From an uncultured Clostridia bacterium (GTDB lineage: Bacteria > Bacillota > Clostridia > Oscillospirales > Oscillospiraceae), in contig CAMVJF010000103.1 in NCBI GenBank assembly GCA_947167725.1, positions 1-6,553 of the forward strand: 6,553 nucleotides of DNA, written 5' to 3'. The notes under the pieces were generated by a model, which saw only the letters and a program-made list of their open reading frames with translations, made no database searches and was not told where the DNA came from. The position numbers and the translations under genes were made by a program. This document shows, in pieces, positions 1-5,819 of this stretch (position 1 is its first letter; each line of letters starts with the position of its first letter).

Positions 1-1
1 A

Positions 2-343
2 CTCGTCACAATAGAAGGTTTCCACGACAATTTGATGAAGGTCTATAAGAAAACGGAAAAGGGATATGAGGTCGTTTATCAGTATCCCATTGTTTTCGGT
101 CATCCGATCTGGTGCGGGACGATGCTGGGCAAGCCCCGGATCATCATTGGTTATAAGCAGGCAAATTCCGGCCTCTTCGTTCTGACGCCGAGGACAGACT
201 GTGACAGAATGAGCATGGAGGTCCAGATGATCGACGAGCTGGAGGAGTTCTCCAATATCGACGTATGGGATGAGGGAGATCGATTCAGTATCTTTGCAGC
301 ATGCAGTTCCGGCAACGTGATCAAATATGAGTTGAGTCTTTAA
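2..343 (+). CDS. C-terminal part of an unrecognised protein, possibly beta-propeller-like (5' end outside window)
   Basis: The frame is open from the first complete codon at base 2 to the TAA at 341-343, so this is the last ~113 residues of a gene that starts upstream. The TTG and ATG codons at 32-37 lie inside the frame with no Shine-Dalgarno sequence before them, so I do not take them as starts. The residues form short beta-strand-like stretches (VTIEGF, YEVVYQYPIVFGH, PRIIIGYKQ, GLFVLTP, FSIFAACSSGNVIKYEL) separated by glycines and charged turns, ending in a strand typical of the last blade of a repeat propeller. There is no signal peptide, membrane span or catalytic motif in the visible part. 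The next gene, a UlaG-like lactonase, starts 36 nt downstream with no visible terminator between, so the two are probably co-transcribed. The fold is a weak inference from strand pattern; I assign no function. Confidence 0.7.
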   Translation, partial: LVTIEGFHDNLMKVYKKTEKGYEVVYQYPIVFGHPIWCGTMLGKPRIIIGYKQANSGLFVLTPRTDCDRMSMEVQMIDELEEFSNIDVWDEGDRFSIFAACSSGNVIKYELSL

Positions 344-362
344 TCGGAAACAGAATACAATT

Positions 363-370
363 AAGGAGGA
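363..370 (+). promoter_or_regulatory. Ribosome binding site of the UlaG-like gene
   Basis: AAGGAGGA ends about 9 nt before the ATG at 380. This is a near-perfect Shine-Dalgarno sequence. It fixes the start, which also aligns with the N-terminus of E. coli UlaG as I recall it. Confidence 0.85.
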
Positions 371-379
371 AAACAACAG

Positions 380-1450
380 ATGGCAAGTGACGCGAAAACC
401 GTAACCAGAGAGCAGTGGCTGCTCGAATGCTTCCCCGAGTGGGGAACCTGGCTGCTGGAGGATATTGAGGAAACCGTCGTCAAGCCGGGAACATTTGCCT
501 CGTGGTGGCTGGGCTGCACAGGCATTTGGATCAAATCCGAAGGAAACGCCAACATCTGCATCGACCTGTTCTCCGGCAATGCAAAGACCTCGCACTACAA
601 CGTTAAGCCCAATCAGGCCGGCCTGAACTATCAGCTTGCGCGTATCGCGGGCAGCAATGAGTATCACCTCAACCCTCGCAACATCCCTCATTTTGTCGAT
701 CCTTTCAAGATCAAGGAGCTCGACGCTTTTATCGCAACGCACGACCACGCGGACCATATGGACATTTACAGTACGGCCGCCATTTTGAAGATGCCAGGCG
801 TTCCCTTCATAGGTCCGAAGTTCTCTCATGATAAATGGGTCGGCTGGGGCGTTCCGGAGGATCGTATCATCGAGGTCAAACCGGGAGATGTTCTGAAGTT
901 CAAGGATATCGAGGTCCATGTCGTCGAGGCCTTCGACAAGACGGCGCTTGTCACGGCGCCTCCTTACGGCGACATTCGCGGCCGCTTTGTTGACGACATG
1001 GACGATCGTGCCGTCAACTACGTGATAAAGACTCCCGGCGGCACTTTCTACCACAGCGGCGACTCGCATTTTTCCAACTACACCGTCAAGCACGGCAAAA
1101 TGTTCGATATCGACGTCGCGGTCGCTCCCTTTGCCGAGAACCCGATCGGTATCGCGGACAAGCTCACGGCCTCCGATGTGCTCCGCATGGCGGAAAACCT
1201 TAACTGCAAGGTTATGATCCCCATCCACTATGATATTTGGCCGACCTTCTTCACCGATCCGATGGAGATCAAGCTCCTGTACGATTACAAGAAGGATATG
1301 ATGGACTACAAGTTCAAGCTCTACATCTGGGCGCCGGGCGGCAAGTTCGTCTATCCCGACGATGCGGGCAAGGGCAGATACAAATTCCCGCGCGGCTTCA
1401 CCGATGCTATGGAGCAGGAGCCGAACATCCCGGCCAAGTGGTTCCTTTGA
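380..1450 (+). CDS. ulaG: UlaG-family metallo-beta-lactamase-fold lactonase (L-ascorbate-6-phosphate lactonase homologue)
   Basis: 356 residues, against about 354 for E. coli UlaG, the cytosolic Mn2+-dependent enzyme that opens L-ascorbate 6-phosphate to 3-keto-L-gulonate 6-phosphate. Identity is clear along the whole length: TREQW..ECFPEWGTWL near residues 9-25, PGTFASWWLGCTGIW (36-50), the metal motif THDHADH (120-126), VPFIGPK (141-147), WGVPEDR..EVKPGD (156-170), MDDRAVNY..KTPGG (207-221), HSGDSH (225-230), AENP (252-255), PIHYDIW (281-287) and a C-terminal PRGF..A..EP..P.K.FL. The metal-binding histidines and aspartates of the fold are present. From memory, two spots differ from E. coli UlaG: NPRG is NPIG (I256) and PFHHDIW is PIHYDIW (Y284). 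No PTS gene is visible; the next genes encode a TTT transporter. Family assignment is secure. The exact substrate is not, and another sugar lactone is possible. Confidence 0.93.
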   Translation: MASDAKTVTREQWLLECFPEWGTWLLEDIEETVVKPGTFASWWLGCTGIWIKSEGNANICIDLFSGNAKTSHYNVKPNQAGLNYQLARIAGSNEYHLNPRNIPHFVDPFKIKELDAFIATHDHADHMDIYSTAAILKMPGVPFIGPKFSHDKWVGWGVPEDRIIEVKPGDVLKFKDIEVHVVEAFDKTALVTAPPYGDIRGRFVDDMDDRAVNYVIKTPGGTFYHSGDSHFSNYTVKHGKMFDIDVAVAPFAENPIGIADKLTASDVLRMAENLNCKVMIPIHYDIWPTFFTDPMEIKLLYDYKKDMMDYKFKLYIWAPGGKFVYPDDAGKGRYKFPRGFTDAMEQEPNIPAKWFL

Positions 1451-1535
1451 TTGCTTGGTCAGGCATAGTCTTATTTGTGAATAATCGCTTTGCGGTTAAA
1501 CAACAATAAAAAAATAAAAAAACAGGAGGAGCATC
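1451..1535 (+). other. AT-rich leader upstream of tctC, with a small inverted repeat
   Basis: This 85-nt gap separates the lactonase from tctC. It holds an inverted repeat TTATT-N4-AATAA at 1471-1484 and an A-rich run from about 1498 to 1522, just before the Shine-Dalgarno AGGAGG at 1524-1529, which sits 6 nt from the ATG. A-rich unstructured leaders favour strong translation, fitting an abundant binding protein. I find no convincing -35/-10 pair and no terminator hairpin, so read-through from the lactonase gene is the simplest reading. A weak promoter cannot be excluded. Confidence 0.45.
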
Positions 1536-2582
1536 ATGAAAAAGTTTTTAGCACTGATCCTCGCGCTGTGCATGGTCTTTGCGCTGTGCGCCTGCGGACA
1601 GAAGACGGAAGCGCCGGCTCCCGCCGCCAAAGATCCTGCCCCCGCCGCAACGGATACCGCTCCGGCTGCGACCGAGAAGGAGCCTGAACCGGCGAAGGGC
1701 ATCACCGATGCCGACATCAAGAAGGATCTGACGATCATCGTTCCGTCCGGTGCCGGCGGCGCTACCGACATCGCTGTCAGAGCCTTTGTTGAGTTCTTCA
1801 AGGATCATTGGCCGACCAATGTCAACGTCATCAACATCGGCGGTGCGGGCGGCTCTGCTGCTTACAATGAGTTGAAGAACTATGACAACGACGGCTACAC
1901 CATCACGGTCGCTATGGCTTCCTACCCGATGAACCTCGCGATCGGCACCTTCGCTGGCCAGTACACCTGGGATACCTGGGAACCCATCTGCGGCCTCTTC
2001 TCCGGCTACTTCTCCCTTTGCGTCCGTTCTGACTCCAAGATCCAGACCTTTGACGAGTTTGTCAACGAAGTCAAGACGAATCCCAACTTCAAGTACGGCC
2101 TGTACTCCAACTCCCCGGCGACAGGCATCCGCCTTGTTCTCGAGGATTACACCGGCGTGAGCTTCAACGCGATCGACGTCGCCGAAGACGCCAAGGCAAC
2201 CGAGCTTCTTGCCGGCCGTGTCGACGCAGTTGCCGACTTCTTCTCCCAGCAGAACATTTACGTGAAGTCCGGCGACTTCCGCTGCCTCGGCATCTTCGTC
2301 GGAGAGCGTCTTGCTGAGTTCCCCGACATCCCGACCATGAAGGAGCAGGGCGTCGACTATGACATTACCACCCAGATTATGGGCCTGATCGCGCCGCAGG
2401 GCACGCCTCAGGAGATGGTTGAGTACATCAGCCAGAAGGTACGCGAGACCTACGAGCAGGAAGAGGCTCTCAAGCCCAAGTATGACGAGCTGTACTACGA
2501 ATCCCTCTACATGGACAGCCCCGAGTACACGGAGTTCGTTCAGGGCCTGATCGACAACTACGACAAGTTTATCAACGGCTGA
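1536..2582 (+). CDS. tctC: TTT transporter solute-binding lipoprotein, TctC/Bug family
   Basis: 348 residues. The N-terminus is a lipoprotein signal: positive MKK, hydrophobic core to residue 17, lipobox LCAC with Cys20 as the lipidated residue. Residues 27-50 form a Pro/Ala/Thr-rich tether that holds the domain away from the membrane. The binding domain begins near 65 with TIIVPSGAGGATDIAVRAF (66-84), the Bug-family ligand loop, followed by NIGGAGG (100-106), NPNFKYGLYSNSPATGIRL (182-200, the second ligand loop), ATELLAGRVDAV (221-232) and FPDIPTMKEQG (262-272). Family members bind carboxylates or related small molecules and deliver them to TctAB, with uptake driven by an ion gradient. The ligand cannot be read from the sequence. 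The start is supported by AGGAGG at 1524-1529. It is the first gene of a tctCBA block and is separated from tctB by a strong hairpin. Confidence 0.94.
   Translation: MKKFLALILALCMVFALCACGQKTEAPAPAAKDPAPAATDTAPAATEKEPEPAKGITDADIKKDLTIIVPSGAGGATDIAVRAFVEFFKDHWPTNVNVINIGGAGGSAAYNELKNYDNDGYTITVAMASYPMNLAIGTFAGQYTWDTWEPICGLFSGYFSLCVRSDSKIQTFDEFVNEVKTNPNFKYGLYSNSPATGIRLVLEDYTGVSFNAIDVAEDAKATELLAGRVDAVADFFSQQNIYVKSGDFRCLGIFVGERLAEFPDIPTMKEQGVDYDITTQIMGLIAPQGTPQEMVEYISQKVRETYEQEEALKPKYDELYYESLYMDSPEYTEFVQGLIDNYDKFING
1614..1676 (+). repeat. Three tandem 21-bp units encoding a Pro/Ala linker in TctC
   Basis: Residues 27-47 read as three successive heptads, PAPAAKD, PAPAATD and TAPAATE, encoded by degenerate 21-bp units. 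They lie directly after the lipidated cysteine and form the flexible tether. Such in-frame repeats could change in copy number by slippage, altering tether length without breaking the frame; that last point is inference. Confidence 0.6.
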
Positions 2583-2602
2583 TTTCCCTCATCACACATC
2601 GG

Positions 2603-2639
2603 GCAGACCCTGCGCCGGAATGCGCGGTGCAGGGTCTGC
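2603..2639 (+). terminator. Strong intergenic hairpin between tctC and tctB (partial terminator or mRNA-stabilising structure)
   Basis: The left arm 2603-2617 pairs with the right arm 2625-2639 over 15 bp, with one G-U pair (2614-2628), leaving a 7-nt loop. The core arms are GCAGACCCTGC and GCAGGGTCTGC. Only three Ts follow (2640-2642), then ACGG, so it lacks the long U-tract of an efficient intrinsic terminator. A hairpin after a binding-protein gene and before its membrane-subunit genes commonly lowers downstream expression or protects the upstream mRNA, giving excess binding protein. The structure is directly visible; its role is inference. Confidence 0.7.
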
Positions 2640-2682
2640 TTTACGGTAATTATGAATTCATACTCGGCGAAAGGAGCTGCCA

Positions 2683-3168
2683 ATGGGAGAAATCATTTTT
2701 CTGCTTCTCATAGCGGCTGCAGGCGGATACTACTATTATGAAAGCTTGGGATATACGGTTGGCCGCTTTGATACGACGGGTGGCGGCGGGATTTTCCCAA
2801 GAGCGATCCTGATTGTCCTTTTTGTCCTTTTAGCGGCAAGGCTGATCGAGATCCTGCTGAGAAAGGAAAAAGCGCCTTTCAAGTTTTTCGGATATCTAAA
2901 AGGCGTGGGCGGCGTGTTTTTCCTCAGCTTCACGGTTTTCGTCCTGTTGATCAAGCCGCTTGGCTTTGTTGTGGACGCTACGCTGTTTGCGCTGTTTTCG
3001 GTCAATTACCTTTACTATAAGGCGAAAGACGATAAAAAACTCGGCGGAACAAAGGCTGTCATTATCAGGACGGTATGCATCATCGCCTATGTTCTGCTGG
3101 TCAACTGGTTCTTCACCGATGTCCTGACGGTCAATCTGCCGGCAGGTATCCTGAAGAATATTCTGTGA
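2683..3168 (+). CDS. tctB: TTT transporter small membrane subunit, TctB family
   Basis: 161 residues, the usual TctB size. It has four to five predicted membrane segments at roughly 3-20, 39-58, 74-91, 94-112 and 124-144, with basic loops between (RLIEILLRKEKAPFK and KAKDDKKLGGTK). The F/Y-GTGGGGIFPR-like stretch (DTTGGGGIFPR, 30-40) after the first segment matches the conserved G-x-FP region of TctB proteins. AAGGAG at 2671-2676 supports the ATG. TctB is the poorly conserved small partner of TctA in the inner membrane permease. Assignment rests on size, topology and its place between tctC and tctA; sequence similarity within this family is low. Confidence 0.88.
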   Translation: MGEIIFLLLIAAAGGYYYYESLGYTVGRFDTTGGGGIFPRAILIVLFVLLAARLIEILLRKEKAPFKFFGYLKGVGGVFFLSFTVFVLLIKPLGFVVDATLFALFSVNYLYYKAKDDKKLGGTKAVIIRTVCIIAYVLLVNWFFTDVLTVNLPAGILKNIL

Positions 3169-3178
3169 AAGGAGGGGG
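3169..3178 (+). promoter_or_regulatory. Ribosome binding site that decides the tctA start
   Basis: AAGGAGGGGG begins one base after the tctB stop codon and ends 4 nt before the ATG at 3183; its AAGGAGG core (3169-3175) is 7 nt away. It shows that the frame's earlier ATG at 3075, inside tctB, is not the start. Confidence 0.85.
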
Positions 3179-3182
3179 AAAC

Positions 3183-4685
3183 ATGCTTCAACAAGTTTTA
3201 CTTTCGACCTTGACAGATCCCTATTTCATCCTCCTTGCCGCGCTTGGCGCTTTCATCGGGATCTGCTTCGGCGCGATCCCCGGATTGAATACCCCCGTCG
3301 CGATCGCGCTTGTCCTTCCGATCACATATTCTTTGAATCTGAATCACACGCTAGCCCTTATTATGGGCATCTTTATGGGCGGCATCTCAGGCGGACTGAT
3401 TTCAGCGATCCTGCTTAAGCTGCCGGGCACGGCCGCAGCGATCGCAACTTGCCTTGACGGTTATCCGATGACAGCAAAAGGCGAGGCTGCAGAAGCAATG
3501 GCGATCGGCACCTTCGCGTCCTTCTTCGGCGGTATTTTCAGCGCCATCATCCTGATTGTCGCAACGCCAGCGCTTTCCCGTTTTGCGCTTTCCTTCGGAC
3601 CGTGGGAATACTTCGGCGCGATCTTTCTCGCCTGTACGCTGGTCTGCACTCTCTGTGACGGCAGTTTTCTCAAAGGCATGATCTCCACCTGTATTGGTAT
3701 TCTGCTGGCGTCTGTAGGATTGAGCCCGATCGACGGCCAGAGCCATCGCATGACGCTCGGATGGTCGGAGTTGAACTCCGGCTTCTCGCTGATCATCGTT
3801 GTTATCGGCGTTTTTGCTTTTACTGAATTGATCCGCTCGACAAACCGGCTGAAGGATGAGAAAACGATCAACAGTTATGAGAAAAAGTTTTTCTATTTTC
3901 CCAACTGGAAACGTATGTGGAAGCAAAAATGGAATCTCATTCGCTCGTCTATCCTCGGAACCTTCATCGGTGTGCTTCCCGGCATCGGCGCGACGGTCGC
4001 CGGTATGTTTTCCTACGCGCAGGCAAAACGCTTTTCCAAGCATCCTGAGCTGTTCGGTACGGGGATCGACGACGGCATCGTTGCCAGCGAAGCGGCAAAC
4101 AATGCCGTTACCGGCGGCGCACTTGTTCCCACTCTTTCGCTTTCCGTTCCTGGCGATCCGAGCACGGCGGTCATTCTCAGCGCCCTCACGATACAGGGTC
4201 TTCAGTGCGGACCGATGCTTGTAATTCAGCATCAGGATATCTTTCTTACCGTCATTGTTGCGGTGCTTCTGGCGAACATTTTCATGTATATTATCCAGGC
4301 CTGCTCGATACGTTTTGTCGTTAAGATCATCGAAGTTCCGCTTTATTATCTTGTCCCCGCAGTCGTCCTTTTCTGTGCTGTCGGCGCGTACACGATCAAC
4401 AACCGCTCATTCGACCTCCTCAGCCTGCTTCTCTTTATTGTGCTCGGATGGGTACTTGCTGACAACCAGTATCCCACGATGCCTCTGATTATCGGGTTTA
4501 CGCTGGGCAAAATGCTGGAGCTCTACTATCGTCGTACGCTTTCTTACTACGGGGATCTCGGCCACGCGCTGATCTCTCCGTCTTTTGGCACGGTTTTGGT
4601 TGCGATCGGTGTGCTCTTCCCGGTCATCAATATGCTGATGGATAAGAGGCTGGCAAAAAAGAGAGCACAGCAGGAGCAAAGCTGA
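3183..4685 (+). CDS. tctA: TTT transporter large membrane subunit, TctA family
   Basis: 500 residues from the ATG at 3183, the normal TctA length. The open frame reaches back to 3075, but those extra 36 residues overlap tctB, are not hydrophobic and have no ribosome binding site. Both TctA signature repeats are present: GICFGAIPGLNTPVAIALVLP (26-46) with GGISGGLISAILLKLPGTAAAIAT..DGYPMTAKGEA (66-102), then GTFIGVLPGIGATVAGMFSYAQAKR (259-283) with ASEAANNAVTGGALVPTLSLSVPGDPSTAVIL (301-332). The two Gly-Pro-rich motifs form the inverted-repeat transport core. About a dozen hydrophobic segments cover the protein, with a charged loop at 218-252 and a basic tail MDKRLAKKRAQQEQS. It is the permease that moves the TctC-delivered substrate across the cytoplasmic membrane. 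It starts 14 nt after tctB, so the two are probably translationally coupled. It ends with in-frame tandem stops TGA TAA (4683-4688), and no terminator hairpin follows. Confidence 0.96.
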   Translation: MLQQVLLSTLTDPYFILLAALGAFIGICFGAIPGLNTPVAIALVLPITYSLNLNHTLALIMGIFMGGISGGLISAILLKLPGTAAAIATCLDGYPMTAKGEAAEAMAIGTFASFFGGIFSAIILIVATPALSRFALSFGPWEYFGAIFLACTLVCTLCDGSFLKGMISTCIGILLASVGLSPIDGQSHRMTLGWSELNSGFSLIIVVIGVFAFTELIRSTNRLKDEKTINSYEKKFFYFPNWKRMWKQKWNLIRSSILGTFIGVLPGIGATVAGMFSYAQAKRFSKHPELFGTGIDDGIVASEAANNAVTGGALVPTLSLSVPGDPSTAVILSALTIQGLQCGPMLVIQHQDIFLTVIVAVLLANIFMYIIQACSIRFVVKIIEVPLYYLVPAVVLFCAVGAYTINNRSFDLLSLLLFIVLGWVLADNQYPTMPLIIGFTLGKMLELYYRRTLSYYGDLGHALISPSFGTVLVAIGVLFPVINMLMDKRLAKKRAQQEQS

Positions 4686-4696
4686 TAATCTTCTCT

Positions 4697-4725
4697 TTGA
4701 TAGCAGGCTTGCAGTATGTTATAAT
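4697..4725 (+). promoter_or_regulatory. SigA-type promoter with extended -10 for the regulator gene
   Basis: The -35 box TTGATA (4697-4702, 5 of 6 to TTGACA) is followed by a 17-bp spacer and a perfect -10 box TATAAT (4720-4725). The -10 is preceded by TGT at 4717-4719, the extended -10 element. Transcription would start near 4732, giving a leader of about 36 nt to the ATG at 4768 or about 81 nt to the ATG at 4813. It makes the regulator, and probably the transketolase genes, a separate transcription unit from tctCBA. Confidence 0.8.
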
Positions 4726-4742
4726 CAACTAACAATGCAGTA
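4710..4742 (+). repeat. Direct repeat TGCAGTA flanking the -10 box
   Basis: TGCAGTA occurs at 4710-4716 and again at 4736-4742, 26 bp apart (about 2.5 helical turns), on either side of the -10 box and predicted start site. It could be a pair of operator half-sites for the adjacent regulator. Seven-base repeats also arise by chance, so confidence is low. Confidence 0.3.
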
Positions 4743-4760
4743 AAAACAGGAAGGTTGATT
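4717..4760. promoter_or_regulatory. Possible operator: inverted repeats over the promoter and leader
   Basis: TGTTA-N8-TAACA spans 4717-4734 and overlaps the -10 box. A second pair, AATCAAC (4723-4729) and GTTGATT (4754-4760), is separated by 24 nt and reaches the first Shine-Dalgarno-like element. SorC/DeoR-type regulators bind as tetramers to palindromes with spaced half-sites and often control themselves, so autoregulation here is plausible. The arms are short and imperfectly symmetric. The exact operator is a guess. Confidence 0.3.
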
Positions 4761-4800
4761 TACAAAAATGAAAAACCTGCTTTCAACGGAAAAAAACTGC

Positions 4801-4824
4801 CGGGAGGAAAAGATGAGCCTCCTG
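4801..4824 (+). promoter_or_regulatory. Hairpin enclosing the Shine-Dalgarno and ATG of the regulator's preferred start
   Basis: Bases 4801-4807 (CGGGAGG) can pair with 4818-4824 (CCTCCTG) over 7 bp with one G-U pair. The loop of 10 nt carries the ATG at 4813. The Shine-Dalgarno sequence is thus in a stem and the start codon in its loop. This could limit translation from 4813 unless opened, for example by ribosomes starting at 4768. The pairing is visible; function is inference. Confidence 0.4.
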
Positions 4825-5760
4825 ACGGATATCGCAGAGCTGTATTACAACAGAGAAATGTCGCAGAGCGAGATCGCCGAAAAGCTGCACATTTCCCGCT
4901 CCAATGTCTCGCGTCTTTTATCTCGTGCGAAGGAAGCGGGGATCGTGGAGATCAAAATCAATTATTTCAGTGAGCGAAGCTTCCAGTTGGAAGAAGCATT
5001 GAAATATCGTTTTGGTCTGAAAGACGTATTTGTATTCAACGCCGAGGACAAGAGCGACGATGCGACGCTGGACATGCTGACACACTATGCGGCAGATTAT
5101 ATCAGTAATAATCTGCAGGACAACATGTGTATCGGCGTGACCCGCGGATCTGTTTTCGCCGGCGTTTTGAGCTGGCTGAAAAAAGAGCGTCCGAGGAATC
5201 TCAACCTAAAGCTCGTTCAGCTTACCGGAGCGGAAGCTCTCTCAAATCCCGAGCGTGATTCCGGCGATCTGATCCGCGGTATGCTGCAGCTTTACAGCGG
5301 CAAAGCTTATTATCTTAACGCACCTCTGTATGTTGAGAACGAGGGGCTGCGTGAAGCGCTGGAAAAGGAGGCCGGCGTCAGCGATACGATGCAGCAGGCC
5401 TCCAGCTGCGATATCATTATCACCGGTGTCGGTTATGTATCCAGAGACATGGATATCAGACATTCGGTCTGGAACAAGTATCTCTCTCGCGAGGATGTTG
5501 ACGACATCGTTCGTCACGGCGGCGTCGGTTATCTTTTCTTCCGTTTCTTTGACATGGAAGGAAGGCTGATCGAGCATCCTGTTAATGCGCGCATCATTGC
5601 CGCGCGGCCGGATACGGTCAAAAAGGCGAACGTCATTGCTGTTGCATTTGGAAAAGTGCGCGCTCGAGCACTTCTCGGCGCACTTCGCCAAAATGTGATC
5701 AAGGTACTGTTTGTCGACAGAGCCTGCGCAGAGGAGATTCTTTACAGTCTGGACGTCTGA
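4813..5760 (+). CDS. SorC/DeoR-family sugar-responsive transcriptional regulator
   Basis: 315 residues from the ATG at 4813, matching the 313-315 of B. subtilis DeoR and Klebsiella SorC as I recall them. The N-terminal helix-turn-helix is IAELYYNREMSQSEIAEKLHISRSNVSRLLSRAKEAGIV (7-45). The effector domain follows, with phosphosugar-isomerase-like motifs: GVTRGSVF (108-115), VQLTGAEALS (135-144), ITGVGYV (203-209), GGVGYLFFRFFDMEG (236-250) and GALRQNVIKVLFVD (289-302). Family members bind phosphorylated sugars and control nearby uptake and catabolic genes. Two starts are possible. ATG 4813 has GGGAGG at 4802-4807, 5 nt away. ATG 4768 adds 15 residues and has AGGAAGG at 4748-4754, a long 13 nt away. 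I prefer 4813. Odd points: the usual Gly-Asp before the RFFD motif is Gly-Tyr (Y240), and the B. subtilis DeoR Schiff-base lysine position holds Thr138, so the ligand probably differs. Targets are likely this promoter and the ulaG-tct genes. Confidence 0.92.
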   Translation: MSLLTDIAELYYNREMSQSEIAEKLHISRSNVSRLLSRAKEAGIVEIKINYFSERSFQLEEALKYRFGLKDVFVFNAEDKSDDATLDMLTHYAADYISNNLQDNMCIGVTRGSVFAGVLSWLKKERPRNLNLKLVQLTGAEALSNPERDSGDLIRGMLQLYSGKAYYLNAPLYVENEGLREALEKEAGVSDTMQQASSCDIIITGVGYVSRDMDIRHSVWNKYLSREDVDDIVRHGGVGYLFFRFFDMEGRLIEHPVNARIIAARPDTVKKANVIAVAFGKVRARALLGALRQNVIKVLFVDRACAEEILYSLDV

Positions 5761-5776
5761 ACGATCCGACACAAGG

Positions 5777-5815
5777 GCATTTCATCAAATCATCCTGAAA
5801 AAAGCTGGTGAATGC
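5777..5815 (+). promoter_or_regulatory. Bulged hairpin covering the ribosome binding site of the transketolase gene
   Basis: GCATT (5777-5781) pairs with AATGC (5811-5815). After a bulged T5782, CATCA (5783-5787) pairs with TGGTG (5806-5810), including one U-G pair. The loop is about 18 nt. The right arm contains GGTGA (5807-5811), the best Shine-Dalgarno candidate for the GTG start at 5820. It may restrain translation of the transketolase subunit. The 59-nt gap after the regulator otherwise holds no terminator and no clear promoter. Confidence 0.35.
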
Positions 5816-5819
5816 TATT

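Noticed and set aside
32..343. Short complete gene starting at TTG 32
   Set aside because: The frame continues to the window edge without a stop and no Shine-Dalgarno precedes base 32; it is better read as the end of a longer gene.
1451..1503. Possible promoter or catabolite-repression (cre) site before tctC
   Set aside because: TTGCTT at 1451 and TTGTGA at 1475 have no acceptable -10 box at 16-18 bp, and no stretch fits the cre consensus well.
3075..3182. N-terminal extension of tctA to an ATG inside tctB
   Set aside because: The extra 36 residues are not membrane-like, overlap tctB in another frame and lack a Shine-Dalgarno. The strong AAGGAGG at 3169-3175 points to 3183.
3402..4232. Long minus-strand open frame (276 codons) opposite tctA
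   Set aside because: It lies entirely within a gene with clear TctA motifs, encodes a low-complexity Arg/Asp/Lys-rich product with no recognisable domain, and has no good ribosome binding site. It is a by-product of codon use on the + strand.
4686..4720. Terminator after tctA
   Set aside because: Only 3-4 bp stems can be drawn and no T-run follows, so I cannot call a terminator here.
5242..5772. Minus-strand open frame opposite the regulator
   Set aside because: It is fully antisense to conserved SorC-family effector-domain motifs and has no independent support.
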